64,000 bases of DNA from Streptomyces sp. Z26 (lineage in GTDB: Bacteria > Actinomycetota > Actinomycetes > Streptomycetales > Streptomycetaceae). A program made the translations under genes and the position numbers. Where the stretch lies: assembly GCF_003665095.1 (NCBI RefSeq), contig NZ_RCHV01000002.1, positions 682,001-746,000 on the forward strand, in the 5' to 3' direction. The notes beneath the pieces are model-generated. The model ran no database searches, was not told the DNA's origin, and worked only from the letters and a program-made list of their open reading frames with translations. Positions 61,895-64,000 of the stretch are shown here, one piece after another (positions within the stretch are counted from its first letter, which is position 1; each line of letters starts with the position of its first letter).

Positions 61895-64000
61895 ATGCCC
61901 GTCGACCGACGGCGGTTCCTGCACCACGGCGCGCTGGCCTTCGGCGCCGCCGCCCTCCTGCCCCCGCTGGCCCCCGGTACGGCCGCCGCCGCGCCCGCGC
62001 GCGCCGCGCGCCCCGGGACCGCCGCACCCGCCGAGGGCCTGGCGCCCGCCGCGTACCGCAAGCTGCCGCTGGGCAGCGTACGGCCGCGCGGCTGGCTCAC
62101 CGGGCAGCTGCGGCAGCTGCTGGACGGCCTGTTCGGCCGCTACGCGGACGTCTCCCACTTCCTGAAGTTCGAGGACTCCGGCTGGGTGCACCCCGAGAAG
62201 GCCGGCTGGGAGGAGGTCACGTACTGGCTGCGCGGCTACGTCAGCCTCGGCGTCCTCACCGGTGACGAGGCCGCGACCGCCGCCGCCCGCCGCTGGGTCG
62301 ACGCCATCGTGGGGACCGTGCAGCCGGACGGGTTCTTCGGGCCGACCCGGCTGCGTACGGCGCTGAACGACGGCCCCGACTTCTGGCCGTACCTGCCGCT
62401 GCTCCAGGCGCTGCGCAGCCACGAGGAGCACTCCGGCGACGAACGCGTCCGGCCGCTGGTGCTGGACTTCCTGCGCTACATGAACGCGCAGGGCCCGAGC
62501 GCCTTCGACTCCAGCTGGGTGTCGCGGCGTTGGGGCGACGGGCTGGACATCGCGTTCTGGATGTACGAGCGCACCGGCGAGGAGTTCCTGCTGGAGCTGG
62601 CCGACAAGATGCACACCCACGGCCTCGACTGGGCGGACTGGTCGGACGGCCCGCCGGACACGCACAACGTGAACATCGCGCAGGGTTTCCGCGAACCCGC
62701 GCAGTACGCCCTGCGGTCCGGCGACGAGGCCCTGACCCGCGCCACGTACGACAACTACGCCGCCGTGCTGCGGGACTACGGCCAGTTCCCCGGCGGCGGC
62801 ATCGCCGGGGACGAGAACTCGCGGCCGGGCTTCGGCGACCCCCGGCAGGGCTTCGAGACGTGCGGCATCGTGGAGTTCATGGCCAGCCACGAGCTGCTGA
62901 CGCGGCTGACCGGCGACCCGCTGTGGGCCGACCGCTGCGAGGACCTGGCGTTCAACATGCTGCCCGCCGCGACCGACCCGTGGGGCCACGGCACGCACTA
63001 CGTCACGAGCGCCAACTCCGTGGACCTCGACGACGTCCGCAAGACACGGGGGCAGTTCCAGAACGCGTTCGCGATGCAGTCCTTCCAGCCCGGCGTCGAC
63101 CAGTACCGCTGCTGCCCGCACAACTACGGCATGGGCTGGCCGTACTTCACCGAGGAGCTGTGGCTCGGCACCCCCGACGGCGGGCTCGCCGCCGCGATGT
63201 ACGCGCCCAGCGAGGTCCGTACGGAGGTCGGGGACGGCGTCGCGGTGACCGTCACGGCGGACACCGACTACCCGTTCCGGGAGACCGTCACCCTGACCGT
63301 ACGCGCCCCCTCCGACGTGGCCTTCCCGCTGCACCTGCGGATTCCCGGCTGGTGCTCCGGGCCCGAACTCACCGTCGCCGGGGAGCGGGTGGCCGCACCC
63401 GAGGGGCCCGCGTTCGCGAAGGTCGACCGCACGTGGCGGGACGGCGACACGGTCGTGCTGCGGCTGCCGCAGCGCACCACCGTCCGCACCTGGTCGGGCA
63501 ACCACGGCGCGCTCAGCGTGGACCACGGGCCGCTCACGTACTCGCTGCGGATCGGTGAGCGCTACGAGAAGTACGCGGGCGGCGGCGACTTCCCCGAGTA
63601 CGCGGTGCACGCCACCACACCGTGGAACTACGCGCTGACCGGCGACGGCCTCACCTTCCACGCCGACTCCGGGCCGCTGAAGGCGAATCCGTTCACGCAC
63701 GAGGGGACGCCGGTCACCGTCACCGCCCCGGCGCACCGGCTGCCGGAGTGGGTCGCGGACGACGAGCACGTCGTGGCGCCGCTCCAGGACGGCCCGGCGC
63801 GGGTGACGGGCGAGCCCGAGGAGGTGACGCTCGTCCCGATGGGCGCGGCGCGGCTGCGGATCACCGCCTTCCCCAGGGCGTCGGCGGACGGGAGGCCGTG
63901 GACGCCGGAGGCACCGTACCGGCGGCTGCTGAACCGGCACAGCGGGAAGGTGCTCGCCGTCGACGGCATGTCGCTGGACGACAGCGCGCGCGTCGTGCAG
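61895..64000 (+). CDS. secreted glycoside hydrolase family 127 protein (partial, runs off the right edge)
   Basis: 702 codons from the ATG at 61895 to the window end without a stop. A twin-arginine-like leader (DRRRFLHHGALAFGAAALLP) ends near residue 35. The (alpha/alpha)6 barrel of GH127/DUF1680 follows: YRKLPLGSVRPRGWLTGQL, PDGFFGPTRLRTALNDGPDF, NIAQGFREPAQYALRSGDE. The zinc/catalytic set of beta-L-arabinofuranosidases appears as GFETCGIVEFM (Glu and Cys) and YRCCPHNYG, whose first Cys of the pair is the expected nucleophile. The last visible 30 residues (LLNRHSGKVLAVDGMSLDDS, ARVVQ) start a ricin-type lectin domain. Export plus lectin suggests action on plant arabinan or hydroxyproline glycans. 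Confidence 0.92.
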   Translation, partial: MPVDRRRFLHHGALAFGAAALLPPLAPGTAAAAPARAARPGTAAPAEGLAPAAYRKLPLGSVRPRGWLTGQLRQLLDGLFGRYADVSHFLKFEDSGWVHPEKAGWEEVTYWLRGYVSLGVLTGDEAATAAARRWVDAIVGTVQPDGFFGPTRLRTALNDGPDFWPYLPLLQALRSHEEHSGDERVRPLVLDFLRYMNAQGPSAFDSSWVSRRWGDGLDIAFWMYERTGEEFLLELADKMHTHGLDWADWSDGPPDTHNVNIAQGFREPAQYALRSGDEALTRATYDNYAAVLRDYGQFPGGGIAGDENSRPGFGDPRQGFETCGIVEFMASHELLTRLTGDPLWADRCEDLAFNMLPAATDPWGHGTHYVTSANSVDLDDVRKTRGQFQNAFAMQSFQPGVDQYRCCPHNYGMGWPYFTEELWLGTPDGGLAAAMYAPSEVRTEVGDGVAVTVTADTDYPFRETVTLTVRAPSDVAFPLHLRIPGWCSGPELTVAGERVAAPEGPAFAKVDRTWRDGDTVVLRLPQRTTVRTWSGNHGALSVDHGPLTYSLRIGERYEKYAGGGDFPEYAVHATTPWNYALTGDGLTFHADSGPLKANPFTHEGTPVTVTAPAHRLPEWVADDEHVVAPLQDGPARVTGEPEEVTLVPMGAARLRITAFPRASADGRPWTPEAPYRRLLNRHSGKVLAVDGMSLDDSARVVQ

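Noticed and set aside
58958..63940. 1,660-residue reverse frame across the GH2 and GH127 genes
   Set aside because: Typical high-GC antisense shadow rich in Val/Arg/Gly. Both forward genes have signal peptides and catalytic motifs.

Overview
The window is high-GC actinobacterial DNA, almost certainly from Streptomyces or a close relative. Third codon positions are strongly G/C, GTG and TTG starts are frequent, 4-bp stop/start overlaps are common, and several gene sets are typical of Streptomyces: an XRE-DUF5753/DUF397/HATPase trio, an ECF42-DGPF pair, a ten-gene gas vesicle cluster of the gvpOAFGYZJLSK type, and Sec/Tat-exported sugar enzymes. No rRNA, tRNA, CRISPR array, transposase or origin was seen.

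Region by region. 0.1-9 kb: methyltransferase; a divergent XRE-cupin regulator facing a flavin oxidoreductase and a 14-TM MFS exporter; an ECF42-type sigma factor with its DGPF partner; a glyoxalase-fold protein; a Tat-exported lipase-like hydrolase. 9.2-16 kb: a polymorphic toxin locus, with a WXG100-like protein and a 1,300+ residue RHS/YD-repeat protein. Its conserved end is broken by an apparent 1-base deletion that displaces a low-GC C-terminal tip; an adjacent immunity-like gene, a pseudogene fragment and further low-GC orphan ORFs follow. 16.1-24.1 kb: an actinobacterial version of the poorly understood E. coli yhf cluster (yhfZ, yhfY, yhfU, yhfT, php, yhfS, yhfX, yhfW), colinear on one strand. 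24.4-30.4 kb: a low-GC orphan gene, an AlkZ-like winged-helix protein whose 3' end is the source (or sister) of the fragment at 14.6 kb, a VOC protein, the DUF397/XRE/HATPase set, a small secreted protein and an ArsR-like regulator.

30.6-38.9 kb is carbohydrate metabolism: a PQQ-type sugar dehydrogenase with a DasR-like operator upstream, a MalEFG-like ABC importer in an operon with a PfkB kinase, and a divergent DeoR regulator with a GH4 glycosidase. 39-45 kb: a small protein ending in a RHIM/BASS-like amyloid motif, a PoxB-like TPP enzyme, a GAF-ANTAR regulator and a phosphoketolase. 45.2-51.2 kb is the gas vesicle operon. 51.4-52.9 kb is a divergent SDR/TetR pair with two very clear palindromic operators. 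53-64 kb is a pentose/galactofuranose-type system: a YtfQRT-YjfF-like ABC importer, a LacI regulator, a secreted PA14-GH2 enzyme and a secreted GH127 enzyme that runs off the right edge as a ricin-type lectin domain begins.

The most unusual material is the complete yhf cluster with shared motifs in front of its first two genes, and the frameshifted RHS toxin with its orphan cassette remnants and 283-bp duplicated segment.
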